DNA of 64,000 bases, from NCBI RefSeq assembly GCF_018449695.1, contig NZ_JAAVUY010000004.1, positions 186,001 through 250,000 on the forward strand, written 5' to 3'. Below are positions 35,873 to 44,908 of the stretch, piece after piece. Under the pieces are notes generated by a model. That model was given only the letters and a program-made list of their open reading frames with translations. It searched no databases and had not been told where the DNA came from. Numbering within the stretch: the stretch's first letter is position 1; each line of letters starts with the position of its first letter. The position numbers and the translations under genes are program-made. Source of the DNA: Bradyrhizobium sp. dw_411 (GTDB lineage Bacteria; Pseudomonadota; Alphaproteobacteria; Rhizobiales; Xanthobacteraceae).

Positions 35873-35922
35873 CGGTTTCGCATACGCCGAAACCACTATC
35901 GGGACAACCGCTTAGCGCATCG

Positions 35923-38037
35923 CTATTGAATTCTTACGACAACTGTGTCCGCGGCGCCCATGGCGTCGATCACGGTCAATCGGGTGAAGCCCGGACCGGG
36001 CGGATCGACCAGCCGCTGGCGGCGGCTGTCGATTTCCCCGGCCGACACCCCGTTTACCAGCACGGTCATTGGCAGCACGCCGCCGGCGACCTTCACCGGC
36101 ATCGCGGAAAATGACGTGCCGCCCGGGCCCGCGGCGTCGATCCGCGAACCGTTCAGCGGAAACTGGATATGCGGCGCCTGCTCGCCACCGGTCCGGACCA
36201 GCTCTCCCACCGGCCGAAACCGCCGCAGCGGCAACGGCAGTTTGGCGTTGCTCGCCACCAAGGTCCCTTTCGGAGGTTTCGGCAGCGACGCCGGCAGTTT
36301 GCCGGTACGGGCAAAGGCATCGAACAGGATCGGCGCCGCAGCGGTGCGACCGACAATTCCCGGCGCGGGCGCGCCATCCGGCCGTCCGACCCAGACCCCG
36401 ATGGTGATGCGGCCATCGAAACCGACCGACCAGGCATCGCGGTAGCCGTAGCTGGTGCCGGTCTTGAAGGCGATCCGATTGTGCACGCCATTCTCCGGCG
36501 GCGGCGTACCCAGCAGCACATTTCCGACCTGCCACGCCGACACGGGATCCATTAGACGCAGGGGTTCACGCGCGTCATCGTTCGCCCTCATGATCTCACG
36601 CAGCGGGCGGGTACTGCCAAGCCGCGCCAACCCGCCATAGAGTTGCACCAGATCCTGTAAGGTGATGCCGACGCCGCCTAATCCCATCGCGAGGCCCGGC
36701 GTCTCGTCCTTGGGCAACACCAGATTGGCCCCGGCCTGCTTCAGCCGGGACGACAGGCGGCTGGCACCGACGCGATCCAACAGCGCTATGGCCGGGACAT
36801 TCAGGGACATCTGCAGCGCCTTACGCACCGGCACCGTGCCCTGAAAGGTCATGTCGAAATTTTCCGGCGCATAAGAGCCGAAGCGGATCGGCCGGTCATC
36901 GATCAGACTTTCGGGATGAACGAAACCATCCTCAAACGCCATGCCATAGATGAACGGCTTTAGCGTCGATCCGGGCGAGCGTATGGCACGGGTCATATCG
37001 ACCTGCCCGGCGCGACGGTCGTCGAAATAATCCGGCGAGCCGACTCGCGCCAGCACGTCGCCGCTTTCATTGTCGACCGCGATGATCGCCACGGAAATAG
37101 TCGGGCCCAAAGTAATCGCGCGGTCATGCGCCAAAGCTTCGAGATTCCGCTGCAGGCCTGAATCCAGCGTCAACTTGATCAACGGTGTATCTTTTACGAT
37201 GCTGATGGCCTGATCGGCCGAATGCGGGGCCAGAATGGGCATCGGCTTGCGTAACCGCGGCACCGGCACGGCCTTGGCCTGCGTCGCGTCTTCCGCCGAT
37301 ACCTGGCCGTCTTCGACCATGCGGTCGAGCACGCGGTCGCGCGCCGCATGTGCGATTTCGGGATGCCGATCCGCACGCCGGTTTTCCGGCGACTGCGGCA
37401 GCGCTACCAATAGCGCGGCTTCCGCCAGCGACAGGCGCTTCGGCTCCTTGCCGAAATAGGCGATCGAGGCGGCGCGAATGCCTTCGAGATTGCCGCCATA
37501 CGGCGCCAGCGCCAGATACAGATCGAGGATCTGGTCCTTTGTCATCCGCCGTTCGATTTCGAGCGCGCGGACCATCTGGCGCAGCTTGGCGGTGACCGAT
37601 CGTTCCCGCCGCGGCTCCAACAGCCGCGCCAGTTGCATCGTGATCGTGGAGCCGCCGGAGACGATATGACCACGGGTGACAAGTTGAAACGCGGCGCGGC
37701 CAAGCGCCAACGGATCGACGCCGGCATGAGACCGGAAGCGTCGGTCCTCGTAAGCCAGCAACAGCTTGAGATAACCCGGATCGACATTGGTCTTCGCATC
37801 GACCGGCAACCGCCAGCGGCCGTCGGCCATCGCATAGGCGCGGAGCAGCTTGCCGTTACGATCAACAATTGTCGTGGAGACCTGACGCGCCTGCTGCAGC
37901 GGAAGAGGTCCAAGCGAAATGACCCACGCAGCGAATGCGCCGACCAGTATAAGGCTTGCTGCGGCAGAGACCGCCGCTGCAAGCTTGATCCGTCGCCAGC
38001 GGCGTTCAGCCGGCGTTATGATCGCGGCTGAACTCAT
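35923..38037 (-). CDS. pbpC: Penicillin-binding protein 1C
   Basis: 704 residues. One N-terminal membrane helix (about 17-42) precedes the glycosyltransferase GT51 domain, with YEDRRFRSHAGVDPLALGRA carrying the catalytic Glu and GGSTITMQLARLL. The transpeptidase domain has SPGSTLKPFIYG (catalytic Ser of SxxK), SLN and KTGTS. The C-terminal BiPBP domain (about 615-700) identifies PBP1C. It polymerises peptidoglycan in the periplasm. Its ATG overlaps the stop of the alpha-2-macroglobulin gene, a partnership seen across proteobacteria. Confidence 0.95.
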   Translation of the reverse strand: MSSAAIITPAERRWRRIKLAAAVSAAASLILVGAFAAWVISLGPLPLQQARQVSTTIVDRNGKLLRAYAMADGRWRLPVDAKTNVDPGYLKLLLAYEDRRFRSHAGVDPLALGRAAFQLVTRGHIVSGGSTITMQLARLLEPRRERSVTAKLRQMVRALEIERRMTKDQILDLYLALAPYGGNLEGIRAASIAYFGKEPKRLSLAEAALLVALPQSPENRRADRHPEIAHAARDRVLDRMVEDGQVSAEDATQAKAVPVPRLRKPMPILAPHSADQAISIVKDTPLIKLTLDSGLQRNLEALAHDRAITLGPTISVAIIAVDNESGDVLARVGSPDYFDDRRAGQVDMTRAIRSPGSTLKPFIYGMAFEDGFVHPESLIDDRPIRFGSYAPENFDMTFQGTVPVRKALQMSLNVPAIALLDRVGASRLSSRLKQAGANLVLPKDETPGLAMGLGGVGITLQDLVQLYGGLARLGSTRPLREIMRANDDAREPLRLMDPVSAWQVGNVLLGTPPPENGVHNRIAFKTGTSYGYRDAWSVGFDGRITIGVWVGRPDGAPAPGIVGRTAAAPILFDAFARTGKLPASLPKPPKGTLVASNAKLPLPLRRFRPVGELVRTGGEQAPHIQFPLNGSRIDAAGPGGTSFSAMPVKVAGGVLPMTVLVNGVSAGEIDSRRQRLVDPPGPGFTRLTVIDAMGAADTVVVRIQ

Positions 38038-41000
38038 TTCGCCGAACGCACCTCAACGGAGCCGGTGCCGGAGCGGCCGTAGCGCGAGGGGTTATACATG
38101 TCCTCGACATAGGCCTGCGGCAGCACGTATTTGCCGGGGGAGACCGCACGCACGACATAGGCGACCGTAAACACCGCCTTGCTGTCGCTGGCGCGATCGA
38201 CGGCCGCGGTGAAGCGATCATCTCGGAACTCGGTATTTTCAGGCTCCTGACCGTCCTCGATCCAGTCGAGCGTGCCGGTGTCACCTGACGAGACCAGATG
38301 CGGATTGTCGATCTCGAGCCCAGCCGGGAGATAATCCGACACCATGATGTGACCGTATTCCGGCTTCGCCTCGGTGATCTTGAGCACCACTGCAAAGCGG
38401 TCGTTCTGCTTGGCTTTCGACACATCGGCCGGCTTGCCGTCGAGCGTAAAGTAATTGCGCTCGATCTTGAAGCCGTTCGATGCCGCGGGCTCCGGGGTAA
38501 CCGGCGCGCCGCTCACGGAAACCACCGCCTGCACCGGCGCATCGCCGGTGTTGGTGATCTTGATCGGCTTGCCCGCCATCTGGGCGGCTTTGTAGCTGCG
38601 ATAGAGCGCAGTCTTGACCGGTGCGCCATCGATATCGAGCGCCATGGTTTCCTTCGACAGCGCGCGCGACGCCAGCACCAGCCAGGCATTTTCCTGCGTG
38701 GATGTGTAAGGCGTCAGCCCGCGCGCCACTTCGACCCGCGCGACCGCCTGGGTCAGCGTCGCCCGCGGCGCATTGCCTTCGCTGGCCAGCGACACCAGTG
38801 CCGCGGCGTCGCGCAAGGCGCTGCCGTAATCGACCCGGCCGAACTCCAGCACTGGTTTGGGCGCCAGGCTGTCGAGGGCCGCGGCATAGACCCGCTCCGC
38901 CCTGCCCTTGTCGCCGACCAGCGCCAGCGCGGCTGCCAATTGCGACTTCGCAATCGGGGTCGCCAGATTGCTCAGTTTGGTATCGGCGAGATAACGCAGA
39001 TCGCCGATCGGCGCGGTGCCGTTGCGGGCGAGCACGTAGAGCCCATAAGCGAGATTACGCCCACCATCCTTTTCCGGCTCGTTCGCGTTGACGACGGAAT
39101 TACGAATGCGATCGAGCGCGCTTTTGAACAGCACGTCCGGGACGACAAACCCCTTTTCGCGGGCGCGGGTCAGGAAATCCGTCACGTATGCATCGAGCCA
39201 GGCGTCGTCGCCGCCGGCCGACCACAGCCCGAACGATCCGTTCGAGCCTTGCCGCGCCAACAGCCGATCGATGGCGTCCCGGATGCGCTGATCGACCTCG
39301 GTATCCATCGCCAAGTGTGCGCCAGCCGCCAGATCGTTGACGTACAATAGCGGCATCGCGCGGCTGGTGATCTGCTCCGAACAGCCATGGGGATAGCGAT
39401 CCAGCGCTTTGAGGATGGTGGCGGCATCGAGCGCCGTCGACAGGCCGACCGACAGCGAGACGCCGCCGGTGCCCTGCACCAGATCCGAGAACATGTCTGA
39501 CGTCAGCGTCAGACTCTCACCCTTGGCCAGCGTCCGAATCGAGCGGCGCGCCAGGATTTGCGTCGCCGGCTTGACGTCGAGCGCATAATGCCGCGCCAGG
39601 GTCAGGCCATCAGGCCCTTTGATGTCGACGTCGAACTGCGCATTTCCGGCATAACTCGCATCGAGCGCCAGCGACATTGAGGTTCGTTGCTTGGCGGCGA
39701 GTTTTACCGTCGTCGACGGACTGCCGGATACTTTCACCGGGCCCGAAGCCTTGACGTTGACGGTGTAGTCGCCGGGCGCGCCCTCGACATTGTCGAGGTC
39801 AAAACTCATGGTGCCATGATCGCCGTTGAGCAGGAAGCGCGGCAAGGTTGCCGTCAGCACCACGGGATCGCGCACCGTTACATCAGTGGTGGCGCGGCCG
39901 AGCTTGGTCGAGGTCCAGGCAACCGCCATCACGCGGGCGGTGCCGGCGAATTCCGGAATATCGAAGCTGATTTCGGCGGTGCCGTCGGCGGCTACCGTGA
40001 CGATTCCGGAATAAAGCGCCAGCGGCTTCTGCGTCGGCGGGCTGCCCTGTAGTTCCGCACCAGCGCCGTCGCCGCCGGTTCTGAGCCGGCCACGGGTGCC
40101 CTGCATACCGTCGATCAATTGGCCATAGATGTCGCGGATTTCCGAGGTCATGCGGCGCTGGCCGAGGTAATAATCGTCCGGCGCCGGCGGCTTGTAATTG
40201 GTCAGATTGAGAATGCCGACATCGACAGCCGCAACCACGATCTTTGCATCTTCGCCGGGGTTCAACCCGCCGAGCTTCACTGGAATCTTCAGCATGGTGT
40301 TCGGGCGCACCAAGGCCGGCGGCGTCAGCTTGACCTCGATGGTGCGGGCCTTCTTGTCGATCCCGAACCATTTCAGCCCGATGGCCCGGCCCGGCATTCT
40401 TTGCGCCGCAGCGTCGAGCGGACGGCGCAGCGTCGCCACCACATAGGCGCCGGTGCCCCAATCCTTGCCGACCGGAATTTTGACCTGCGCGGTGCCTTCC
40501 TTGACGTCTGACGATTGCGTGGTCAGTAGCCGGTCGCCGAGCACATTGATGGTCAGCTTGCCGGCGGTGCGGGCATTGACCGACACCACCATGGTGTCGC
40601 CGGACTGGTACTCGGGCTTGTCGACCGAGGTTTCCAAAAGGTCTGGCGTATCGGCGCTGCCGTCGGAATACCAGCCGACATCGAACTGGACTGACGTTAG
40701 CGGCCCGTCGGCGTCGGCCGTTTTGACATCGAGGCGATAGCGGCCAGGCTGCGGCGACAGGGTGATACGCGATGGCTTGTCGGCGGCAATGGTCAGATCG
40801 CCATCGGCGATGCGGGTGGTCGATTTGACCGGTTCATATTCCCAGGACGAACTCTGGCGATACCACTGATAGCGCGACTCCATCTTCAGCAGCTCGTAGC
40901 GCAAGCCGTCGCGCGCCAGCGATTTGCCGTCGGGGGCCGCGAACACCACATCGAACGCGGCCTTGTCGCCTTCCGCGACGCTCTTGTCGCCGAACAGCGG

Positions 41001-43238
41001 CTTGACGCCAATCATCGCGCTGGCCGGGGCGACCGGCAGCACCAGTTTGCGCTCGACGGCGCGACCGCCGGCTTCCGCCATGCGGATGAATATCTGGGCT
41101 TCCTGCGGACGGGTCGAGGATGGCGGCTTGGCAAGACTGACCGGGAACGTGGCGACGCCATTGGCGTCGGCTTCCGGCAGGTTCTCGATCGGGGTGCGTT
41201 CGTTGCTGGCGGTTTCCTCGTCGGCTACGCCGAACTGGTAGCCGGCATAGCCGGGCCGTTCCGACGCCGGGGCCACCAGCATGTCGCCCTCAAGCTGCAG
41301 TCCAGAGGCCGGCGCGCCGTAGAGGAAATGACCATCTACTTTAAGTTCTACAGGAAGATCAGCCTTAATCTGTTTATCTTTGGAAGATATATCAAATTCG
41401 ATCCGTTCAGGGATGTAATCCTCGACCATGAAGGTGGTTTCGCCGACCGCCGAAGCCTTGGGATCGGTGAACGCCCGCACCCGCCAGGTCCCGGTCGGAA
41501 CCGCCGAATTGAGTGCAACCGCGAGGCTCCGCCCGCCCGCGCCTTGATCCGGCAAGACGGCGCGGCGGAATTCGACCCCGTCGGGGCGCTCGATCACCAG
41601 GGTCAGCGGCCCGCCGGTCACGGCATTGCCTTGGCCGTCGCGCACCAGCGCGGTCAGGTACACCGTCTCGTTGGAGCGGTAGACGCCGCGCTCGGCATAA
41701 ACAAACGCATCGGCGCCCGCGGGCACGGTGCGGCCGGACACGCCGCGATCGCTGAGATCGAAGGCATTGGATTTCAGGCTCAGGAAGGCGTAGTCGGCCT
41801 TCTCGCTGGTCACGGTCAGAAGCGCCGGCGAAAGACCGCCCTCGCCGCGCGCCAGCCCCGCCTCGAACAACACGTGGCCTGACTCGTCGGTCTTGCGGGT
41901 CGCCAGGATCTCGTTGTTGCGCGCGACCAGCCGTACTTCGGCTTTTGCGACCGCCTCGGTTGACGCCAGCGAATTGACGAAGACATGAATGCCGTCATTG
42001 CCGGAAAATGCCGCGAGACCCATGTCCGAGACGATGAACCACTGCGTCGCCAGCGAATTGTCGTCGTCGCTGCCCGGCCCCTTGGCTGCAGCGGTCATCA
42101 CATAGACGCCGGGCTGCAGATCGCCGAGCGCCTGATCGACCGGAAACGCGGTCGTGACGTCCTGATTGAGCGTGGTCGCGGTCGCGAGTTCCCCCGACCA
42201 GACCTTGACGCCGCGCTCGTCACCCAAGCTCGAGAGCTGGTATTTGCTGAGGCTCTGCTGGAAATCGCTGTCGATCACGGTGTTGATCAGATTGCGGTCG
42301 CCGATCCTGAACACATCGACCGTCACTGAGGGCGTATTGACACTGACCAGCGGAATGCCGCGCTGGCCGGTGCGCGGCAGCACATAGGCGCGGCCGGTGA
42401 AGCGCACGAACGGCTTGCGGTCGCGCACATAGATGTTGAATTCGGCCGATTTCGGCAGGGTTTCCTTTACGGTGGACGGCAATCCGGCGCGCAGATTGAT
42501 GTTGTAGCGCTCGCCGTGCTTCAGGCCATCGACGCAGAGCTGCTTGCCTTCCGACGATAGGGCCGGCTTGTCGCTGCCCGCCAGCGCCAGGAACGGCGCG
42601 AAATCAGTTCGCTTGGCGAGGTCTTCGGAGAACTGGAAACAGGTCCGCGGCGATGCGGAATCGGAATCAACCGTATAATCCAGCAGCCGAAAACCATGCT
42701 CGTCGCGCATTTTCTCGTATTGGCCGCGCACGTCGGCGACCTCGCGCAGGTCCAGCGAGAGCCGCAACGCATCGAGCGACGGGCGCCACAGTTTGCGGTC
42801 GGACAGCGAGCGGCCGAGCACGGCAAGCGCATCGGCCTCCTCGCCGGCATTGGCGGCGCGCTGATAGGCGATATAGGCCGCGGTCGAGGCGCGCTCCAGG
42901 AGGAAGGTCAGTTCGGAGCTGTTGGCGGAGCGGATCAGAAAGATAGTGCGGGCCAGCCGCAGCCAATTGGCACTGTCCTCAGGCGTGGTGGCCGCGATCT
43001 GCCCCAGGATTTGCAGGCCAGTGCGGAAGTCGCCGCGTTTGAACGCGGCGTCGGCGTCGGTCCGCAAATTGGCGCCGGATTTGCTGACCGGCCCCGCCTC
43101 GCTCTTGATCTGGGCCTCCAGCTTGATCGCCGAATCGGCCAGATCGTCGCGCTTGAACGCCTTGTCCGCCGCCTGCGCTGTGACGAGGCCGAACGCCAGC
43201 GTGGCGCACAATGTCACGGCGCGAACCAAACCAATCAT
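38034..43238 (-). CDS. yfhM: Bacterial alpha-2-macroglobulin (YfhM type)
   Basis: 1,734 residues from ATG 43238 (MIGLVRAVTLCATLAFG; signal peptide cleaved near AQA), with GGGAG upstream. Successive MG beta domains are followed by a thioester domain with HGCSEQI (Cys about 1286, intact CxEQ), then the TED helices and the C-terminal receptor-like domain. It traps foreign proteases in the periplasm and protects the cell wall after damage, with PBP1C repairing the wall. No lipobox is seen; the signal lacks a Cys at the cleavage site, so it may be soluble and not a lipoprotein as in E. coli. Confidence 0.95.
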   Translation of the reverse strand: MIGLVRAVTLCATLAFGLVTAQAADKAFKRDDLADSAIKLEAQIKSEAGPVSKSGANLRTDADAAFKRGDFRTGLQILGQIAATTPEDSANWLRLARTIFLIRSANSSELTFLLERASTAAYIAYQRAANAGEEADALAVLGRSLSDRKLWRPSLDALRLSLDLREVADVRGQYEKMRDEHGFRLLDYTVDSDSASPRTCFQFSEDLAKRTDFAPFLALAGSDKPALSSEGKQLCVDGLKHGERYNINLRAGLPSTVKETLPKSAEFNIYVRDRKPFVRFTGRAYVLPRTGQRGIPLVSVNTPSVTVDVFRIGDRNLINTVIDSDFQQSLSKYQLSSLGDERGVKVWSGELATATTLNQDVTTAFPVDQALGDLQPGVYVMTAAAKGPGSDDDNSLATQWFIVSDMGLAAFSGNDGIHVFVNSLASTEAVAKAEVRLVARNNEILATRKTDESGHVLFEAGLARGEGGLSPALLTVTSEKADYAFLSLKSNAFDLSDRGVSGRTVPAGADAFVYAERGVYRSNETVYLTALVRDGQGNAVTGGPLTLVIERPDGVEFRRAVLPDQGAGGRSLAVALNSAVPTGTWRVRAFTDPKASAVGETTFMVEDYIPERIEFDISSKDKQIKADLPVELKVDGHFLYGAPASGLQLEGDMLVAPASERPGYAGYQFGVADEETASNERTPIENLPEADANGVATFPVSLAKPPSSTRPQEAQIFIRMAEAGGRAVERKLVLPVAPASAMIGVKPLFGDKSVAEGDKAAFDVVFAAPDGKSLARDGLRYELLKMESRYQWYRQSSSWEYEPVKSTTRIADGDLTIAADKPSRITLSPQPGRYRLDVKTADADGPLTSVQFDVGWYSDGSADTPDLLETSVDKPEYQSGDTMVVSVNARTAGKLTINVLGDRLLTTQSSDVKEGTAQVKIPVGKDWGTGAYVVATLRRPLDAAAQRMPGRAIGLKWFGIDKKARTIEVKLTPPALVRPNTMLKIPVKLGGLNPGEDAKIVVAAVDVGILNLTNYKPPAPDDYYLGQRRMTSEIRDIYGQLIDGMQGTRGRLRTGGDGAGAELQGSPPTQKPLALYSGIVTVAADGTAEISFDIPEFAGTARVMAVAWTSTKLGRATTDVTVRDPVVLTATLPRFLLNGDHGTMSFDLDNVEGAPGDYTVNVKASGPVKVSGSPSTTVKLAAKQRTSMSLALDASYAGNAQFDVDIKGPDGLTLARHYALDVKPATQILARRSIRTLAKGESLTLTSDMFSDLVQGTGGVSLSVGLSTALDAATILKALDRYPHGCSEQITSRAMPLLYVNDLAAGAHLAMDTEVDQRIRDAIDRLLARQGSNGSFGLWSAGGDDAWLDAYVTDFLTRAREKGFVVPDVLFKSALDRIRNSVVNANEPEKDGGRNLAYGLYVLARNGTAPIGDLRYLADTKLSNLATPIAKSQLAAALALVGDKGRAERVYAAALDSLAPKPVLEFGRVDYGSALRDAAALVSLASEGNAPRATLTQAVARVEVARGLTPYTSTQENAWLVLASRALSKETMALDIDGAPVKTALYRSYKAAQMAGKPIKITNTGDAPVQAVVSVSGAPVTPEPAASNGFKIERNYFTLDGKPADVSKAKQNDRFAVVLKITEAKPEYGHIMVSDYLPAGLEIDNPHLVSSGDTGTLDWIEDGQEPENTEFRDDRFTAAVDRASDSKAVFTVAYVVRAVSPGKYVLPQAYVEDMYNPSRYGRSGTGSVEVRSAK

Positions 43239-43630
43239 GATGGAACTCCCTGACGCGGACGAACGCCGCGTGTCGAATAAAAGTGCGCTAAAAGGTGACG
43301 GACTCGTGGCCGCGGAACGGGGTAGCGAAAAGGTCGCATGCGACATGACGGTGACAGCGTTCGCGGTGACAGCATTGGCGGTGACAGGCCCATGCCACCG
43401 GCCGGCGGTCGGCCGTGGCACACATCATTGCGGTGCGGCGGACCCCGATGCAACGGTCCACCGTCTCGCTTGGTCGCGGTATCCCGGAAAATGGTTCGGA
43501 TGGGCTTGGCGCGGATGCGGATTTTTCATATTGGCAGTGCTATGAAGGCCGGGTTTTCGGAAAGCTGGTTTCCGGGAGGCTTGGCCTTCGGAAGATCGGC
43601 CTCTTGGGAGGCTCGGGTTTCAGAAGTTAC
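43239..43630. other. Intergenic region upstream of the alpha-2-macroglobulin gene
   Basis: About 390 bp between the leftward alpha-2-macroglobulin gene and tRNA-Arg. It should hold the promoters of both. Its one distinct structure is the 15-bp tandem repeat at 43350-43388 (separate entry). Frames through it lack protein character. Confidence 0.5.
43350..43388. repeat. Tandem 15-bp repeat upstream of yfhM
   Basis: Three head-to-tail units start with GGTGACAG: 43350-43364 (GGTGACAGCGTTCGC), 43365-43379 (GGTGACAGCATTGGC) and a partial third at 43380-43388. They lie 112-150 bp before the alpha-2-macroglobulin start. A 15-bp spacing does not match one helical turn, so it may be a slippage product as easily as a regulator array. 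Confidence 0.6.
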
Positions 43631-43707
43631 GGTCCCATAGCTCAACTGGATAGAGTAACGGATTTCTACTCCGTGGGTTGCAGGTTCGAATCCTGCTGGG
43701 ATCGCCA
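43631..43707 (+). tRNA. tRNA-Arg (anticodon TCT)
   Basis: 77 nt with acceptor GGTCCCA pairing to TGGGATC, a discriminator G, and an encoded CCA. The anticodon stem-loop ACGGATTTCTACTCCGT gives TCT, reading AGA codons. The T arm contains GGTTCGAATCC. Its 3' 45 bp are repeated exactly at 44741-44785, so it serves as an attachment site for an integrated element. Confidence 0.95.
43663..43707 (+). repeat. attL (45-bp direct repeat within tRNA-Arg)
   Basis: This is the left copy of the 45-bp core, beginning TTTCTACTCC and ending GATCGCCA. It is part of the intact tRNA. Flanks differ immediately outside: the preceding base is A here and C at the right copy; the following bases are TAG here and CTT there. 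Confidence 0.88.
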
Positions 43708-43923
43708 TAGATCGATCAAAAAGGCGCAATCTATAAGGGTTTCTCAAACATCAAAGATTTCATCTAAGTGTTTTTTCTCGACACAGATTGGTACAGAAGG
43801 CCAAAAAATCCCAAAGTGAGTCACAAAGTCCCTCTCGTTCCAACGAACGTACATGCGTCATGGATCATTCTATAACCTGTTATAAACACGGCTATTTTTC
43901 ATTTCTCTCTGCAAATTGGCCCA

Positions 43924-44247
43924 ATGAAACGGATTGAATGGCGAGGAAACAAACTGAACGTCGTGACTGCTCAGCATGCGGTTCAAAGGCCGCAAATTCT
44001 TGGCCGCCCGTTCGCCCTAAACGGAGGCGCGGACCTCATTGTTTGGTTCGATCAGCACAGAGGCGGAAGAGGCTATCCAGGCGACACCAAACAAGTATCG
44101 AAGGGAGACCTTCGTAATATTCGTAAACTCTGCAAATTGACATCATCGAATGGAGTCGACTCTCAAAGCTTTTATCACGGGGTGGACGACATGACGTCGC
44201 TGCTCTCCGAATATCAGCAAAATTTGAGACGCCTTGCTGATCGGTAA
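43924..44247 (+). CDS. Hypothetical protein of the tRNA-Arg element
   Basis: 107 residues from ATG 43924 (MKRIEWRGNKLNVV). It is basic, with no signal or membrane segment, and contains GGADLIVWFDQHRGGRGYPGD in the middle and a helical C-terminus. Codon use is more A/T-ending than in neighbouring genes, as expected for imported DNA. The ribosome site is weak. Not recognised; a DNA-binding or nuclease-like role is possible from its charge but is not supported by a motif. Confidence 0.5.
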   Translation: MKRIEWRGNKLNVVTAQHAVQRPQILGRPFALNGGADLIVWFDQHRGGRGYPGDTKQVSKGDLRNIRKLCKLTSSNGVDSQSFYHGVDDMTSLLSEYQQNLRRLADR

Positions 44248-44372
44248 TCTCAACGGGCTCGCCACTTCCGCTTCGAGCGAGTTACCGACAATTTCACTTG
44301 GTACGAGCCAGTCGGAGTAAAATTTGACGCAGCACCTTCCGTCCAAGCGATCCCACGACATTCGGAGGAAGA

Positions 44373-44636
44373 ATGGAGAACCATCGGTCTATCAGCGCTC
44401 GATTAAAGCGCACGCGGGTAATGCTTGGTTTTTCACAGGCAAGGTGGTGCCGGTTAGTCGGCATCACTCCGAGCGCGTGGAATAATTATGAAAGGGGCGC
44501 CAATAGAATATCGCTTGACCAAGCGCTAAAGATCTGCAGAGCGACAGGGATTTCGCTTGATTGGATTTATCGCGGTCTGAGGGCGGGAATGCCTTACGAA
44601 CTAGCTTGCGAACTGCTGAAAGCCGACAAGGCTTAG
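44373..44636 (+). CDS. XRE-family HTH regulator of the tRNA-Arg element
   Basis: 87 residues, with GGAGGA just upstream of ATG 44373. A helix-turn-helix of the Cro/CI type covers about 7-62: SARLKRTRVMLGFSQARWCRLVGITPSAWNNYERG, with SQARWCRLVGI as helix 2 and turn and TPSAWNNYE as the recognition helix; SLDWIYRG follows as in many phage repressor-like regulators. It is probably the regulator of the element. It is 126 bp after the 107-aa gene on the same strand and ends 105 bp before attR. Confidence 0.85.
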   Translation: MENHRSISARLKRTRVMLGFSQARWCRLVGITPSAWNNYERGANRISLDQALKICRATGISLDWIYRGLRAGMPYELACELLKADKA

Positions 44637-44740
44637 AAAAGGGATGCGGAGGGAGGACCCACAAAGAAAATCACAAAGATGGAGACGAACACCTTCTAAC
44701 AATTTGATATCACTACACGAAATTGTAAGAAGCTAAAATC

Positions 44741-44785
44741 TTTCTACTCCGTGGGTTGCAGGTTCGAATCCTGCTGGGATCGCCA
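44741..44785 (+). repeat. attR (45-bp direct repeat)
   Basis: Perfect copy of the tRNA-Arg 3' 45 bp, preceded by AAAATC and followed by CTTCA. It lacks the D arm and 5' acceptor and so cannot be a tRNA. It marks the right end of the element. Confidence 0.88.
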
Positions 44786-44908
44786 CTTCATTTTCCGCCT
44801 CAATATTTCGATAGGGTTTACACTTTGGCTCCCGGGGTCAATTCGGATTTCCGAAATGAGCCTGCGTAAGTGGGACGTTGGCCGGGATGACGATTAGACG
44901 GAGATTCG

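Larger units (their letters stand above)
43663..44785 (+). mobile_element. 1.08-kb integrase-less element inserted in tRNA-Arg(TCT)
   Basis: The 3' part of tRNA-Arg, from the anticodon loop through CCA, occurs as a perfect 45-bp direct repeat at 43663-43707 and 44741-44785, 1,078 bp apart. The enclosed DNA is visibly A+T-richer than its surroundings and codes for two small proteins (107 and 87 aa; the second is an XRE-type regulator). No tyrosine recombinase is present, so it is either a deletion remnant of a larger island or a small element moved by another element's integrase. The 5' half of the tRNA is absent at the right copy, as expected for attR. Confidence 0.85.

Noticed and set aside
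44741..44785. Second tRNA-Arg gene
   Set aside because: Only the 3' 45 bp are present; the 5' acceptor, D arm and half the anticodon stem are absent. It is an attachment-site copy.
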